Origin: Aedes albopictus
Lineage: Eukaryota; Arthropoda; Insecta; Diptera; Culicidae
Direction of reading: 5' to 3'
Assembly (NCBI RefSeq): GCF_035046485.1
Contig: NC_085138.1
Location: 63,480,580 to 63,544,579 of the forward strand
Length of the DNA stretch: 64,000 nt
Both the position numbers and the translations under genes were made by a program. The notes under the pieces are model-generated. The model saw only the letters and a program-made list of their open reading frames with translations. It was not told the origin of the DNA and ran no database searches. Within the stretch, counting starts at the first letter, position 1, and each line of letters opens with the position of its first letter. Of the stretch, positions 22,101 to 32,629 are shown in pieces.

Positions 22101-22822
22101 CCTAACGAAACCTAAGGAGGAATCCCGGAAGCAATCCAATGAGGAATTTCTTAGGAAATCCCAGGAAAGATTTCTAAACGCATTTCTGTAAGAAACCCTG
22201 GGAAAAAATGAAAAAAATCATGTCTACAGCAATTTCTGGACGAATTATTGGTGATATCCTTCTACGAACTCCTAAAGAATTAAAGGAGAGAATTTTGAAG
22301 AATTTCTTGAATTAATTTTTATATCACATCTGGTAGAGTTTTCTGAAAAAAAAATTTGGACGAATTTCCTGCAGAAATACTTCGAATGATTCAAGATAGG
22401 ATTATTGGAGCAATCTGGGGGGATGCTTGAAGGAATATATGGAGAAGTCCCTGCTGAAATTCCCAAAAGGGACTATGAGGATTTTTTTTGGGAATCCTTG
22501 GAGAAATTCCTGAAGCAATCCTTAAAAAACACTGCAGAAACCTCTAAAAATAGAAAGAGAATGTTTCGGAGGAGTGTTAGGTGAAATCCCTACAGAAATT
22601 CTTTAAAGAATCTCTGGAGCAATCCATGATGGAATAATGAATCACTGAAGGAAGCTATTGAAAAATTCCTGGATGCATCTCAAACGTGAGAGCAATTCCT
22701 GAAGCATTTTTAGGAACAAGCCTTGAACCAATCACTATCGGAACCTCGCAAGACGTTCATGGAGGAATTTACAAAGGCGAAATTCCTGGAGAAGTCCCTC
22801 AGGAGATTCCTAAAAAAATAAC
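19163..22822. repeat. Largest GGAATTCCTGGA repeat block
   Basis: About 3.6 kb made almost wholly of degenerate 12-15-base units, GGAATTCCTGGA alternating with GGAATCCCTGGAG and AAATTCCTGGAGG, nearly all with the purine-rich reading on the plus strand. The frames in it (for example 107 codons on the minus strand at 20514-20837) are low-complexity Arg/Asn/Ser/Pro strings produced by the unit and are not genes. Short non-unit stretches (near 21640-21900) interrupt it. Blocks at 35.4-38.1 kb and 61.9-64 kb carry the same repeat on the opposite strand. Confidence 0.85.
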
Positions 22823-23042
22823 TACCGTTAAAAAGGGTATAGTTGATCAGTAGTGGGGTGAACCTGATCATTCAATTATCCGCGGATATTGACTTTCAAG
22901 GAAGCAACAATTCTATTTTAACCATTCGCAATCCAATGACGTAACATTAAAATGGGATGGTAACTTCCTTGAAAGTCGATATTCGTGGGTAATTGAGTGA
23001 TCAGATTCACCCCACTGATCAACTACACCCCAGTATACGGTA
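22823..23042. mobile_element. Hairpin MITE (TACCGT...GGGTRTAGTTGATCAG)
   Basis: The left arm runs TACCGTTAAAAAGGGTATAG, TTGATCAGTAGTGGGGTGAA, then GACTTTCAAGGAAG. The right arm mirrors it with about ten changes. Total arm length is about 90 bp. It sits in GGAATTCC repeats. The outer TA pair may be the target duplication. Confidence 0.82.
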
Positions 23043-23095
23043 CCTGGAGGAATTTCTGAAGTATGTATCTCTGGAGGAATCTATAAAGAAACTCC

Positions 23096-23885
23096 AGGTT
23101 TTATGGCCTTAGCGTGACTTTTGTTTGAATTGAATACTAGTGAAAATTCGTCAGTTTTTAGCAACTACACGCTAGCACTATATGGCTCTAGAAAGTTCTT
23201 CTCTTTCCCTGCCGGAACTGGTTCCAGTATTCCATGAATTGCACACATTAAATTTAGCCATTCAACCACGCTTGTTATTTGGTAAAATTCAAGGATAAGA
23301 TTGAAGTTCCATATTTATGGAAGAAATCCTAAATTATTGGTATTGATAATATTGAGTTGACTTGAATTAAAAGAAAACATAGTTGCCAGGGGGAGGGGCA
23401 TGGTACCTCAGCCTCTTCCTGGCTACGCCTATGGCCCTCAGTTAATAACTGTAGAAGTGGTAGAGATGCTCAGGGAGAACACGAAACTGAATTTTAGGTC
23501 TGTCTCAGTTAACCCTTCCCGACTAGTAAATTATATCAAGTTCATATCATATTGTGTTATGATGTTATAATATTTTTCTATAACTAATTATGTTATAAAC
23601 TAGATGCTGGATGTTGGCGCGAGTTTCTTCTGGATCAATGAAACACATATCGAGAGCAGCGTTTGTTTACGACAGCTTCAATGCTATATTAATAAAAATT
23701 CATTTTAATAATTTACATTGTGATGTTACAATAACTAAAATTGTAACAAAAAGTAATTTGAATTTTAGCCTCAGGATTACTAGTTTCTATCAAAATTTGA
23801 TACAATTTTGTAACATAACATTTCAAATGTCGAAGACTTAAAACTAAATTGTAATATAATGAGCTATAAAACAACATGTATGGAA
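23096..23885. other. AT-rich DNA, no gene recognised
   Basis: Many GTTATAAT/ATTATAAC words occur around 23530-23600 and again near 24080-24200, either side of the SINE. This may be a diverged AT-rich element, but I could not match its ends. The 76-codon frame at 23611 has no domain. Confidence 0.35.
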
Positions 23886-24068
23886 GCGGACCTGGTGGGA
23901 TGGTTAGAACACTTGACTATCACGCCGAGGACCTAGGATCGAATCCCACTCCTGACAAACTCACAAAAAAAATGTGAGTTCTTCCTTCAGAAGGGAAGTA
24001 AACCGTGGGTCCCGAGATGAACTAGCCTAGGGCTAAAAATCTCGTTAATACAGATAAAAAAAAAACAA
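23886..24068 (+). mobile_element. tRNA-headed SINE, family S2 copy 1
   Basis: GGTGGGATGGTTAGAACACT (box A region) and GGATCGAATCCCACTCC (box B) head a body with GAGTTCTTCCTTCAGAAGG, GTGGGTCCCGAGATGAACTA and GGCTAAAAATCTCGTTAATA, and an A-rich tail. It matches 43217-43399 almost base for base. Flanks AAACAACATGTATG and AAACAACGTGTGTA are a plausible, slightly diverged target duplication. Confidence 0.88.
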
Positions 24069-25324
24069 CGTGTGTAACATAATGTGATATAATTGAGTTA
24101 TGGTATTTTGAAAACACCAAGGATGTTGAACACGATTATATCACGATGGGTTATGAATATCATAGTTTGTTAGGATTATGTTTTATGTTTGTTACAATTT
24201 TCTATTCGGGTTTCCTTCCCACGACTTTGAACAACTACTTCTATGTCTAGAAAACGTTTCCGAAAAAATATATCGAACAAAAGTTATTGGAATTTGGCCA
24301 ACTGTATCGCAATCAACTTGAAAATGGTTGTAAAACAAAAGTATTTTGCTTATTTATCAACAGTTTTACCATTGAAACAAGTTACTTGCAGTTGGGTTTA
24401 CTTAACAAGATTTCAATCATACTCCAAAAACTATTGCTTCATATTCATCTTATTTCGTTTGTCTCGAGTTCATCGAAAATCGATGGTGCTCTAGAGCAAT
24501 CATGGAAAGTACAAAATTTAATCTTTTAGTCAAGAAAAAAATTACAATCATGCATTTTTTTCAGAGCAATATTTTAAAATTTGCACTCTTAATGTTTGTT
24601 GCTTAATATATGCATGTTTTCCAAAAATCGAGCTAAATTTGCCACATTGTAAAGCACTGAAACGAAAACCATATAGCCTCAAATTGACATCTCAATGCCA
24701 GATATTGGTATGTTGCGTCATCGCCGTAGCATTGGACTCATAAGACCACCAGCCACTCCTGCAAATGCGACACAACCAACTTCCAATAAATTAGCATTAT
24801 CCTTAATTTTTCATGCCTCCTTGAAAAGGGGCTGACTGTCGTCCAGTAGGTACTATAGTTATGTATTGGCTCGATCATCATTATTGGCTGTTTGTTGTAG
24901 GTGGCCTTCGAATTGGGTGTCGTCGTTACGAGATACGTATGAAAACACATCCCTGCCTGAACAATGAATAAGTCGTTCGATGAAAATTTATTGCTACTGA
25001 CGATCGAGACGGTCGCAGTCGTGGCACTCATCCCGAATCATTACTCATGTTGGGTAAGCATACGTGCATTTGCAACGATAATTTCTCATCAGAGTGTCCT
25101 GTGTCAAGGTTGGAATGGAATCGACGTTTTTAGCCAACTCATTGAAACTTCATAAGATCCAATGGAATTGCTTCACTATTGATGTTAAAGGTTGGAGCGG
25201 CCTCGTTATCCTATGAATTCTAAATATAAAATAATGAAAAATAAAAGTTGCATTGAAAAAAAAACAGAAATGGAAAGAACTCACCAATTTTTGCGCCAAT
25301 ACAATCGTTATTGTAAAGTTTTTT
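24069..25324. other. Non-repetitive DNA, no gene recognised
   Basis: Mostly AT-rich, with a more balanced stretch at about 24700-25160. Frames of 80-97 codons on both strands overlap and show no known domain. Possibly intron or intergenic single-copy sequence. Confidence 0.4.
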
Positions 25325-25464
25325 TTCATCTCGGGATCCACGCTTTACTTCCTTTCCATTTCCGAAGGAAGAACTCGCATTTTGCGAGTTTGTCGGAAGT
25401 GGGATTCAATCCCAGGTCCTCGGCGTGATAGTCATGTGCTTTAACCGTCACACCAGGTCCGCTC
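25325..25464 (-). mobile_element. SINE family S2 copy 3, tail-truncated
   Basis: On the minus strand the head GAGCGGACCTGGTGTGACGG, box B GGGATTGAATCCCACTTCC and the body to GTGGATCCCGAGA match the copies at 23886 and 43217. The rest of the body and the A-rich tail are missing. The CGCATTTTGCGAG insertion differs from the other copies. Confidence 0.85.
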
Positions 25465-26944
25465 AATTGTTATAAAGTAATTAATTAGTCTTTTGTTTTT
25501 AAATAGTATTTGTGATGTGTGCATTCGCCATGACAATGTTTATTGATGGAAAACTGTTAGTCACATTTCATTTCACACAAACAAGCAAGGTCTTGCCAGA
25601 TGTTTTAGTTCAATTATACCCAGTAGGAAACGTCTTCTTCGGTCGGTTCCAAATTGGATCGGAACCATTCTTTCCAGCAAGCTTGTAACTCACTGTATCC
25701 TTGTTCCATTGACAGTTAATGGAGTCAGCATATTCAAGTGCAACGTGCACAATGCCTACAGTCAGTGACGGTTCTGAAAACAAAAAGAGCCAAACGTTGA
25801 CGTGTTATTTATTCGATTAATGAGAATGCGTGTGCCTTCGACGACGATGTGCGGCGATTCTGTTGTGTACACAACTTGTACGTTATATTTATCCAGCCGT
25901 TGTTACTGCAGTTCCGATCCGATGTGACTTGTTGCTGGTTAGAAAAGGGTTGGTGTTGTCGTTGTCAGAATGCAAAATGTCAGCTCCCAGACGAGAAAGA
26001 GTGTTGGATTTCTTTCTTGGAATAATGCCATCGCCGTAGTCAGAACAAGCTGATTTCCATTACATTGTTAATTGAGATGCTTCAAGGATCGAGGAAATGT
26101 TTGACGTTTGATCAATCATTTATAGATACACTTGTCGAGCCTTGCTCCTGGCAATGAACAGAATATAGAATGAGTCCACAATGCGAAGGCGTTGTTTGTT
26201 GATTTACAACGTTCCGTTGTCGTTTTATTGTTAGTCTTTGCAGTAAAACAATAAGTTAAGGTAGACGATATAATCAGTTTTGGCAGAAATCCATAGATTT
26301 CGCGAGGATGCCTACAATGCGAAACATAAAAACAAGAAGTATTCTTGTAACTAATTTCTTGTAGCTTCCCATGACTCAACATTCGTAAACAACCATAAAT
26401 TATTTTTCATGCGTATCCTCGTACCTACTAGTGACTGGCCAATTACGCTCAAATTAGGAAGATGCTTATCTTTCTGACATCACTCTTCCGAGTCACGAAA
26501 AGTACACGCACAGTTCTGTGTCACTAAAAATGCCGCCACGCCACGCCGCCGCCCAGTAGCAATGATAAACATCATCGTCGTAACATGGGAACAAGCCCTG
26601 ACGACGACACTCACTCACGACTAATTTCCCGTTTTTTCGCTGTACTAAGCCAAAATTGCGTTTGCCTTGCAACTTGATCTCCCACCTCGTGAGACGGCCG
26701 GCGGCCGTCGTGGTTCGGCAGTGGCCTTTGAGATTCGAATCCAAAGGGCGCTCTGCCTTGTCCTTTGCTATAAGTACACATAGAATACGCGGTGTATGAC
26801 GGGAGAGGACGTTCGTTGTGGCAGTTTGATGACCGTTTTCGGTGAACTATTTTTTGTGTCTACGCTGCGAAAGTTACTAATATCTAATAGGAATAGTTAG
26901 GATTACTACACTACTCAATGTAGTTGGAGCACTACTGAGGGCTA
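25465..26944. other. Non-repetitive DNA with GC-rich stretch, no gene recognised
   Basis: The stretch 26500-26760 is GC-rich (GCCGCCACGCCACGCCGCC, GACGGCCGGCGGCCGTCG, a 16-bp near-palindrome) and precedes a possible TATA box at 26769. Frames of 69-88 codons have no domain. Confidence 0.4.
26769..26776 (+). promoter_or_regulatory. Possible TATA box
   Basis: TATAAGTA follows a GC-rich 260-bp stretch in otherwise AT-rich DNA. A start site would fall near 26800. The best initiator-like word (GCAGTTTG) is at about 26820, further than usual. No exon was recognised downstream before the element at 26945. Weak. Confidence 0.2.
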
Positions 26945-27980
26945 CACACTAAGATCAACCATTTCAGTTATGTATTTTACCGAGTTTGCTCTGTAATAGT
27001 AGATTTTCACCGAGATATCAGTTAAATATTTACAGCTTAACCGATTTCCGCTTTTGCTTTTACTGATCGTACTGTAATATAAAAACTAAATACAGATGTC
27101 AGTAATACGGATTACCGAACAGCTTTGGTTTTACTTAATGCTCGGTACGTTTTTTGAACTCCCCTAATCAAATATACCGAACACTCAGTAATGAAATGAA
27201 AAATCAACCGAGCTCCGTAACAATTTTACAAAGTATTCAGTTGTGCAGTTCGCTCCTTCGACGATTGCTGTGATGTGACGCCATGTTGAAGAGATTTGTG
27301 GCAATTTGTGCTTGTTGCTTGTTGGATAAGAAAACTCATCAATAATTCAAGATATCGACAACAACTCAATTAGGTAAGTAGGCATCAATCATCTAATAGT
27401 GCACATCAATTGATTTTAATAAAAAAAATTGCAGCAAATCGATGGGGAAATAATGTGCCTTGGTGGAAATCTCTGAATGCCTCCAGTACCGGAACAAAGA
27501 CCGCCATCTTCCAGGGGATTGATGATTCGATGATGACTAGTTCCAAATCCTGAGCCGTATCCTGTATAGCGAGCTGCTTATTTGAAGAAGCACATTAGAT
27601 GTAACTTTTTTTTTTGAACAAAATGTCATTTTGTTGCTTTGTAATATTATGGATGAAATAAAACTTAAACAAATCAATACTTTCATTTATTATTTCGCTT
27701 ATTTAGCTTATTCAGCGTCAGAAAGTTTCTTAATGCTGAGGATCTCGGTTAATATAAAACAATTGAAACAGAAAAAAGCTGATTACTCGGTATTCAGATT
27801 ACAGAGTATTCAGTACCTACTTGTTTAACGAACAGCTCGGTAATTTTTGACAAATCGTCCCAAATAATGCAGTAACGAGTGATTGGTAATCGAACTAAGT
27901 TACCGAGGTGATAACCGAGAGCTCAGCTGTTGAGAATTCGGTAATCTGATAACCGAGCCCGGTAATAAAAGTTAAGTGTG
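26945..27980. mobile_element. TA-flanked element with CACACTTAA ends and CCGAG subterminal repeats
   Basis: The left end CACACTAAGATCAACC and the right end, read as CACACTTAACTTTTATTACC, are flanked by TA (26943-26944, 27981-27982). Each end region of about 200-250 bp is studded with ACCGAG/CTCGGTA words in both orientations, at least seven per side. Subterminal motif clusters of this sort usually bind transposase. The middle contains a unit with splice and polyadenylation signals, listed next. A shorter relative with the same CACACT ends lies at 63404-63656. Confidence 0.7.
27240..27665 (+). other. Possible two-exon transcribed unit inside the CACACT element
   Basis: A donor TAG|GTAAGT at 27374 and an acceptor TTGCAG at 27429-27434 would define a 61-base intron, a normal size for flies and mosquitoes. 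AATAAA lies at 27657-27662. Exon 1 has an ATG at about 27284 in good context (GCCATGT), opening a 20-codon frame (MLKRFVAICACCLLDKKTHQ) that stops before the intron. Exon 2 (27435 on) has no long frame. It could be a captured piece of a host gene, a promoter/leader relic of the autonomous element, or coincidence. Confidence 0.3.
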
Positions 27981-28014
27981 TAGGAGAAATGACTATCGTA
28001 ATTTTCATAACTAT

Positions 28015-28718
28015 TAGAGTGGGTCACCGTTGTATGGAGAAACTTTAAATTTGATCGTATCAACCCGGAACAAAGCTTTTTCAATCTATATTAGCGTCTA
28101 AAACAACTGTGCAAAATTTGGGATTGATTGGTTGCGTCTCCGTATTCCGCATTGCGATTGAAATTTGTATGGGAATTAGTATGGGAAAACGTACTTTTTT
28201 TGCATTTTACTCATAAGTTAATATTCTTTTGTCTAGTACCATGTAACTAATGATGTTAAAGTATAGCCTAGGATATGCTGAAAAACTTTGCCGAAGACCG
28301 CAAAGTGATCCGATGCTTGTGAAAAAAGTTATTCGCCTGGTAACTTAGGCCAAAAATTGAGATTTTATTATTGATGTTATTCCTTTACATGTTAAATGTT
28401 AAGCACTACCGGGCAATCTGTACGTTATAACTTTTTCACAAGTGTCGGATCACTTTGCGGTCTTCGGTAAAGTTTTTCGGCATATCCTAGGCTATACTTC
28501 AACGACATTAGTTTGATCGTTTCAGACGAAAGATTTAAATTTATGAGACAAATGCAAAAAAAGCACGTTTTCCCATAGTAAATTCTATATAAATTTCATT
28601 CGCAATGCGGAATACGGGGAAGCAACCAATCGCTCCCAAATTTTGCAAAGTTGTTTTGGACGCTAAAAGGAATCGAAAAAGCTTTGTTCCGAAAAATCGA
28701 CTTTGTTGACCCAGTCTA
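28015..28718. mobile_element. 704-bp hairpin element with 8-bp duplication ATAACTAT
   Basis: ATAACTAT flanks both sides (28007-28014, 28719-28726). The ends are TAGAGTGGGTCA and TAGACTGGGTCA. The two arms are about 320 bp each and mirror one another over nearly the whole element (for example AACAAAGCTTTTTC, GTATTCCGCATTGCGA, AGTATAGCCTAGGATATG, GACCGCAAAGTGATCCGA), with a loop of about 60 bases. The 8-bp duplication with a TAG start is compatible with hAT. No coding sequence. Confidence 0.88.
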
Positions 28719-28731
28719 ATAACTATCTATA

Positions 28732-29125
28732 CATTGAAAAAAATGTTGTCGTAGAAACTACCGATTCCATAGTAAAATTAATAACCGTACCTATGATTCT
28801 CAACCGACAACAATTTTCAGTTAATTCCACTTAAACACTGTCAATTTAACTAGCAGAGGAGTAAAAAGAACCAAAAATAATCTTAATTCAACAGCAGGGC
28901 ATTGTATTTTTAACCATACTGTGTTGTAAGATGCGTGTTCAGGAAAAAATGACAATGTTGTGTTGTTGAGGTGACTACGCTTCAAGTCAAATTTACTGCC
29001 ATGCATTGTAACTTCAATCATATTTCCGTTAACTTCACAGATTTTGTTGTCGGTTGAGAATCATAGGTACGGTTATTAATTTTACTATGGAATCGGTAGT
29101 TTCCACAATATAATTTATTTCAGTG
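28732..29125. mobile_element. TA-flanked MITE (CACTGAAATAAA ends)
   Basis: The arms share a block of about 60 identical bases starting GAAACTACCGATTCCATAG and ending CTCAACCGACAACAA, mirrored. The outer ends CATTGAAAAAAAT and CACTGAAATAAAT are diverged. TA flanks (28730-28731, 29126-29127). It was inserted five bases from the hairpin element. Confidence 0.82.
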
Positions 29126-29267
29126 TACAGGGGTATCTAGGAATCTGCGTAGCAATCTCTCCCTCCAGACTCCGAGTTTCTGGCGCAAAATAAGGCCATG
29201 AAAAGTATGATAGGCCGATTTACATCTCTGCTCGCATTTTCAATTGCAAAATTCATAGAGCATTTTT

Positions 29268-29475
29268 CTTCTTTTTCTTGGCGAAGCGTCTCCACTAGAA
29301 TAACACCAGCTTCTCAGCTAAGCGTTATTTGAGTACTTACACAATTGTTACCTGAGAGTTTTCTCTGCCAATGACCATTTTACATGTGTATATCGTGTGG
29401 AAGGCACGAAAATACGCTATGTCCAAGGAAGTCAAGGAAATTTCCCTTACAAAATGTTTCTGGACCGATCATGGT
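29268..29475 (-). mobile_element. Feilai-like SINE fragment, second subfamily
   Basis: The plus strand reads TTCTTTTTCTTGGCGAAGCG (tail side), CCAGCTTCTCAGCTAAGCG, ATATCGTGTGGAAGGCACGA, ACGCTATGTCCAAGGAAGTC and AAATTTCCCTTACAAAATG, then CTGGACCGATCATGG. This is the block order of a common Aedes SINE in reverse. The tRNA head beyond it is lost. Confidence 0.65.
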
Positions 29476-29689
29476 CATGGTCATGCTGGATACCCACGCC
29501 TTTAAAACTGTGAGCTCTTTTCATACAGCATTAACGTACCTGATGTATCTTTTTATGACGATTGAGAAATATGATTTTCTATTTTAAAAAATATATATCT
29601 CAATAAACTATTTTTTTTTTGTCAATTTCTAGATTTTTGCTTAGGTTAACCAAGCCAAGTTTGATTGCTTTGATAATCATGCACACATC

Positions 29690-29812
29690 AGAAACACGTG
29701 GTTAATGAACAAATTTAGATTTCAATTCCACGTGCTCCGGTGGGAATTGAACCCACGACTTCCAGTTCGCTAGACGGGTGCTTTTTTACTCCAAGTTACG
29801 GAGCCTCAACAA
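29690..29812 (-). mobile_element. tRNA-headed SINE, family S4 copy 1
   Basis: On the minus strand GAGGCTCCGTAACTTGGAG, CACCCGTCTAGCG and box B GTGGGTTCAATTCCCACCGG are followed by AGCACGTGGAATTG. The same head, better preserved, is at 29974 in the opposite orientation. Confidence 0.6.
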
Positions 29813-29973
29813 TTTTCGAGAATAATTTCTCTGTCGTTCTAACATTCATGCACATTGCACACAACCGAGATATGTGGATGTCTATCTAATTCCATCCGAA
29901 GGAGATTTGGATTGTGAAAAGGAACAAACCATGTTCATTAGTGGAATCGAGTTCAGTTCTTTGCCTTCTGGGG

Positions 29974-30175
29974 ACGGAGGTGGCCAAGTGGCTCCGTAGT
30001 TTGGAGGAAAGAAGCGCCCGTCTATTGAATTGGGAGTCGTGGGTTCGATTCCCACCGGAGCACGTGGATTACTTTTCATAATTCCAATCTCAATTTGTAC
30101 ATCAAACACCATAGAATATAAACTGTGCTGCATCATTTTCACAGTACTCTAAACGCTCAATCTATACCTTAAGTG
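29974..30175 (+). mobile_element. tRNA-headed SINE, family S4 copy 2
   Basis: GAGGTGGCCAAGTGGCTCCG (box A), CGCCCGTCTATTG and GTGGGTTCGATTCCCACCGG (box B) are followed by CACGTGGATTAC. A block AACTGTGCTGCATCATTTTC then CAGTACTCTAAACGCTCAAT resembles part of the S3 body near 17365, so S3 and S4 may share a body segment. The insert next to copy 1 gives an inverted pair. Confidence 0.6.
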
Positions 30176-30229
30176 TCCCACACAATGCATATGTTTGCGC
30201 GTGCGTGACAGTAGTTTGACACATTTCCC

Positions 30230-30451
30230 ATGGGAAAATTATCAAAAAAAAAACGCAAACCTCGATGGAACGGACGCTATGTGTTCCAGGCTTTACGCCT
30301 AGTAATCGGCAATCCACGCACCAAAGGAGAAGCTCTGCCAAACATGGTTTATTCGGTTGCAAGCGAAAAAAGTGGAAAAAACCTGTGCAGTGCATGTGAA
30401 ATTTGTAGACGTGATACCCTTCTGCCGAAGACAGTGAGACTCTACCTTTAA
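30230..30451 (+). CDS. Unidentified basic 73-codon open frame
   Basis: Begins ATGGGAAAATTATC in fair context (CCCATGGG) and encodes a Lys/Arg-rich start (MGKLSKKKRKPRWNGR), a middle VFQALRLVIGNPRTKGEALP and a CSACEICRR cysteine cluster. No family recognised. It follows directly on SINE sequence and is followed by AT-rich DNA. A histone-H1-like flavour (VYSVASEKSGK) is probably coincidence. Most likely not a gene. Confidence 0.15.
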   Translation: MGKLSKKKRKPRWNGRYVFQALRLVIGNPRTKGEALPNMVYSVASEKSGKNLCSACEICRRDTLLPKTVRLYL

Positions 30452-30508
30452 ATTTTAACGAATTAAATGTAATTTGTTTATTTCAGGCAAAGTGTAGGAA
30501 TAGCATTA

Positions 30509-31002
30509 GGGTGCCTGTACCAGTTATCGCACCACCTAAGAAAAACTATTTCTTCAAAAATAAAAAGAAGACCGACGAATGTAAACAATAAGTCAAATGA
30601 TTGATTAGTTTTCATACTTTACAGGAAAAATATAAAAACGGAGCCAAAACTACTTTTAGTATTTATTACGGCATGTGCCAATGATAGGAACCCTGTACCA
30701 GTTATGGACACATTTGTTAATTTGGGTTCCACTTCGCACTATTTACATGCATTGCATTCCTTATGGGAGTTGCCATAACTGGCACACTATGGTGAAATAG
30801 GGTGCAAGGAGGATTAAGTTAAGGAACATGATTTATTTCTACCATAATTTGAGCAAATTGTGAAGTTTGAATGATTGCAATCATCTTTTGTGATCGTGAT
30901 CTGTTGTTCACGAAATTTTTTCTTGTTGATTTGTATCTTTAAATGTTGAAAATCAACTATGGCGAATTTGAGGTACTATAGCCATAACTGGTACACTGAG
31001 CC
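30509..31002. mobile_element. TA-flanked MITE (GGGTGCCTGTACCAGTTAT ends)
   Basis: The left end GGGTGCCTGTACCAGTTATC and the right end, read as GGCTCAGTGTACCAGTTATG, are flanked by TA (30507-30508, 31003-31004). Two further copies of the ACCAGTTAT word lie inside (near 30697 and, inverted, near 30772), as subterminal or internal repeats. Non-coding. Confidence 0.75.
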
Positions 31003-31004
31003 TA

Positions 31005-32138
31005 ATTAAACTACACGTAAATAAAAACAAAAAAGAAAAACATATTTTAGGCATATTTTTTGAGTCAATTAATCAAACTTTAAAAAAAATAACGGTCCCG
31101 AAATTTTTGCTCAAAATTTGGTCGCATATGGTTCATTCCATGTGAAGTGACCGAGAAAAAGTCTACAAAACTTAAAATTAACTTCACATGTCTGACAACA
31201 CTTCTGTAAAAAAAACATATCAGTTAGATAATATGGCAATTGAAATAAGGATTCCGAATGATTCCTTTTCAACTTCAACCATTTATTGTTATCCATTCTA
31301 ATATATCCATAACTGATGAACTGGCAACACTGTTACATTTTGTTTTTCATAATTTTATAACTAACGTGGCCTATTAGTAGATCGGCTCCAGAGGCACGTT
31401 CTCCTTCATTTGGGAAATTTGTCACACTTGGTCTAACTCATCTCAAATCATCTTTAAATTGCATCAAAGAATGTTTTCTTTGAAAAGTTCTATAATTACA
31501 GCTAGTTTCATACGGAGATTTCGTGTTTTCCGGTTTGGAAGCCTGTATCTCCAAAGCGGATCAATAGAAACTGTGGAAATTGCTTTGAATTTCGACTTGA
31601 AATACGTCTGATAAACACAATGAAATCAAAATTTTGAGAATCAAAACATACTTTTTCGACAAAAAAATCACTTCTAAGTTTTAAAATTGAAAAATAATAT
31701 ATTTGAGAGCGCATCAGAAAAAAATTACTTTTTAATGATTTTTCGTACGATTTTCGTCAACGAAGCCGAAGGTCACAAATGTGTTTATGTAAGAGCTCCA
31801 AAGCTTGGACAGATGTCTCTGATACTGTCTTTATTGGGCATCCAACCGGCCATCCTTTCCCATCTCCCGCTGTCGCAAGGATGTGGCCAGGACAGCTCTC
31901 GACAGTTTGAAGGTTACGTCCCCCAAGTAACATTTTGAAGACCAATTAGTATTGAAGAGGTTTTGAGAACCGTCATAAAACATAGCACCATTTATTTTGG
32001 TTTTGTGGTGGTTCTAAAAACCTATTATAGTATAGGGATATTCGCCAATTGAACGCTTTCCAAATGTTGAACAGTGTTTGAAAATTCTATTATAAATCTA
32101 ACTTAAGTACTTCTCGCTCAATGCAGATGCATATACAA
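31005..32138. other. Non-repetitive DNA, no gene recognised
   Basis: AT-rich. The plus-strand frame at 31687-31935 (83 codons) and its minus-strand partner have no domain. Nothing with inverted ends was seen. Confidence 0.4.
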
Positions 32139-32140
32139 TA

Positions 32141-32271
32141 CACTCCCGTTCAAAAGTTGAAGAAAAGAATGAGACCTAGGGTTTTGAAATCGGACGCAAA
32201 CTGGCGAAAATATGGGCTTAGAAAAATGACATGTTTTTGAGGGGGTGACCCCAAACTTTTGATCGGGAGTG
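32141..32271. mobile_element. Mariner-type MITE, 131 bp (CACTCCCGTTCAAAAGTT ends)
   Basis: The ends CACTCCCGTTCAAAAGTT and, mirrored, CACTCCCGATCAAAAGTT are flanked by TA (32139-32140, 32272-32273). The core carries GGGGGTGACCCC, as in the relic at 13006-13145. TA duplication and size fit a mariner-derived MITE. Confidence 0.85.
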
Positions 32272-32593
32272 TATATGTGTATGCATCTATGATTCAATTG
32301 TTGAACACTGGCATAACCTAAACTGTTAGCATGACTTTCACTTTACCTAATCGTCCATTTCAAGGAGTTTCAGGAGCACTCCAGAGATGTTCCAGTGGTG
32401 TTTCAGAGGGCTTCGCGTTTTCAAGGAAAGGTTTAGGTGATCCCAGCAGCGATCTAGAACTGTACCATCTCCGAATGTCGCATAAATTCGGAATGCTTTT
32501 GCTAATTTTGTTGATTTTATCGTTACGTAACAAATCGATACTGCCTAATACGTTCAATTGCAAAATATTACTAGGTTTATTTTTGCAACTGAG
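32272..32593. other. No gene recognised
   Basis: Includes a short GTTTCAGGAGCACTCCAGAG repeat-like stretch near 32360-32430. A 90-codon plus-strand frame and its shadow on the minus strand have no domain. Confidence 0.4.
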
Positions 32594-32629
32594 TTTAGTA
32601 TAAAATGTCAGCAATACTCTTGCACCTCA

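Noticed and set aside
23500..24210. AT-rich element with GTTATAAT words around a SINE
   Set aside because: Suggestive symmetry, but the ends could not be matched over more than a few bases.
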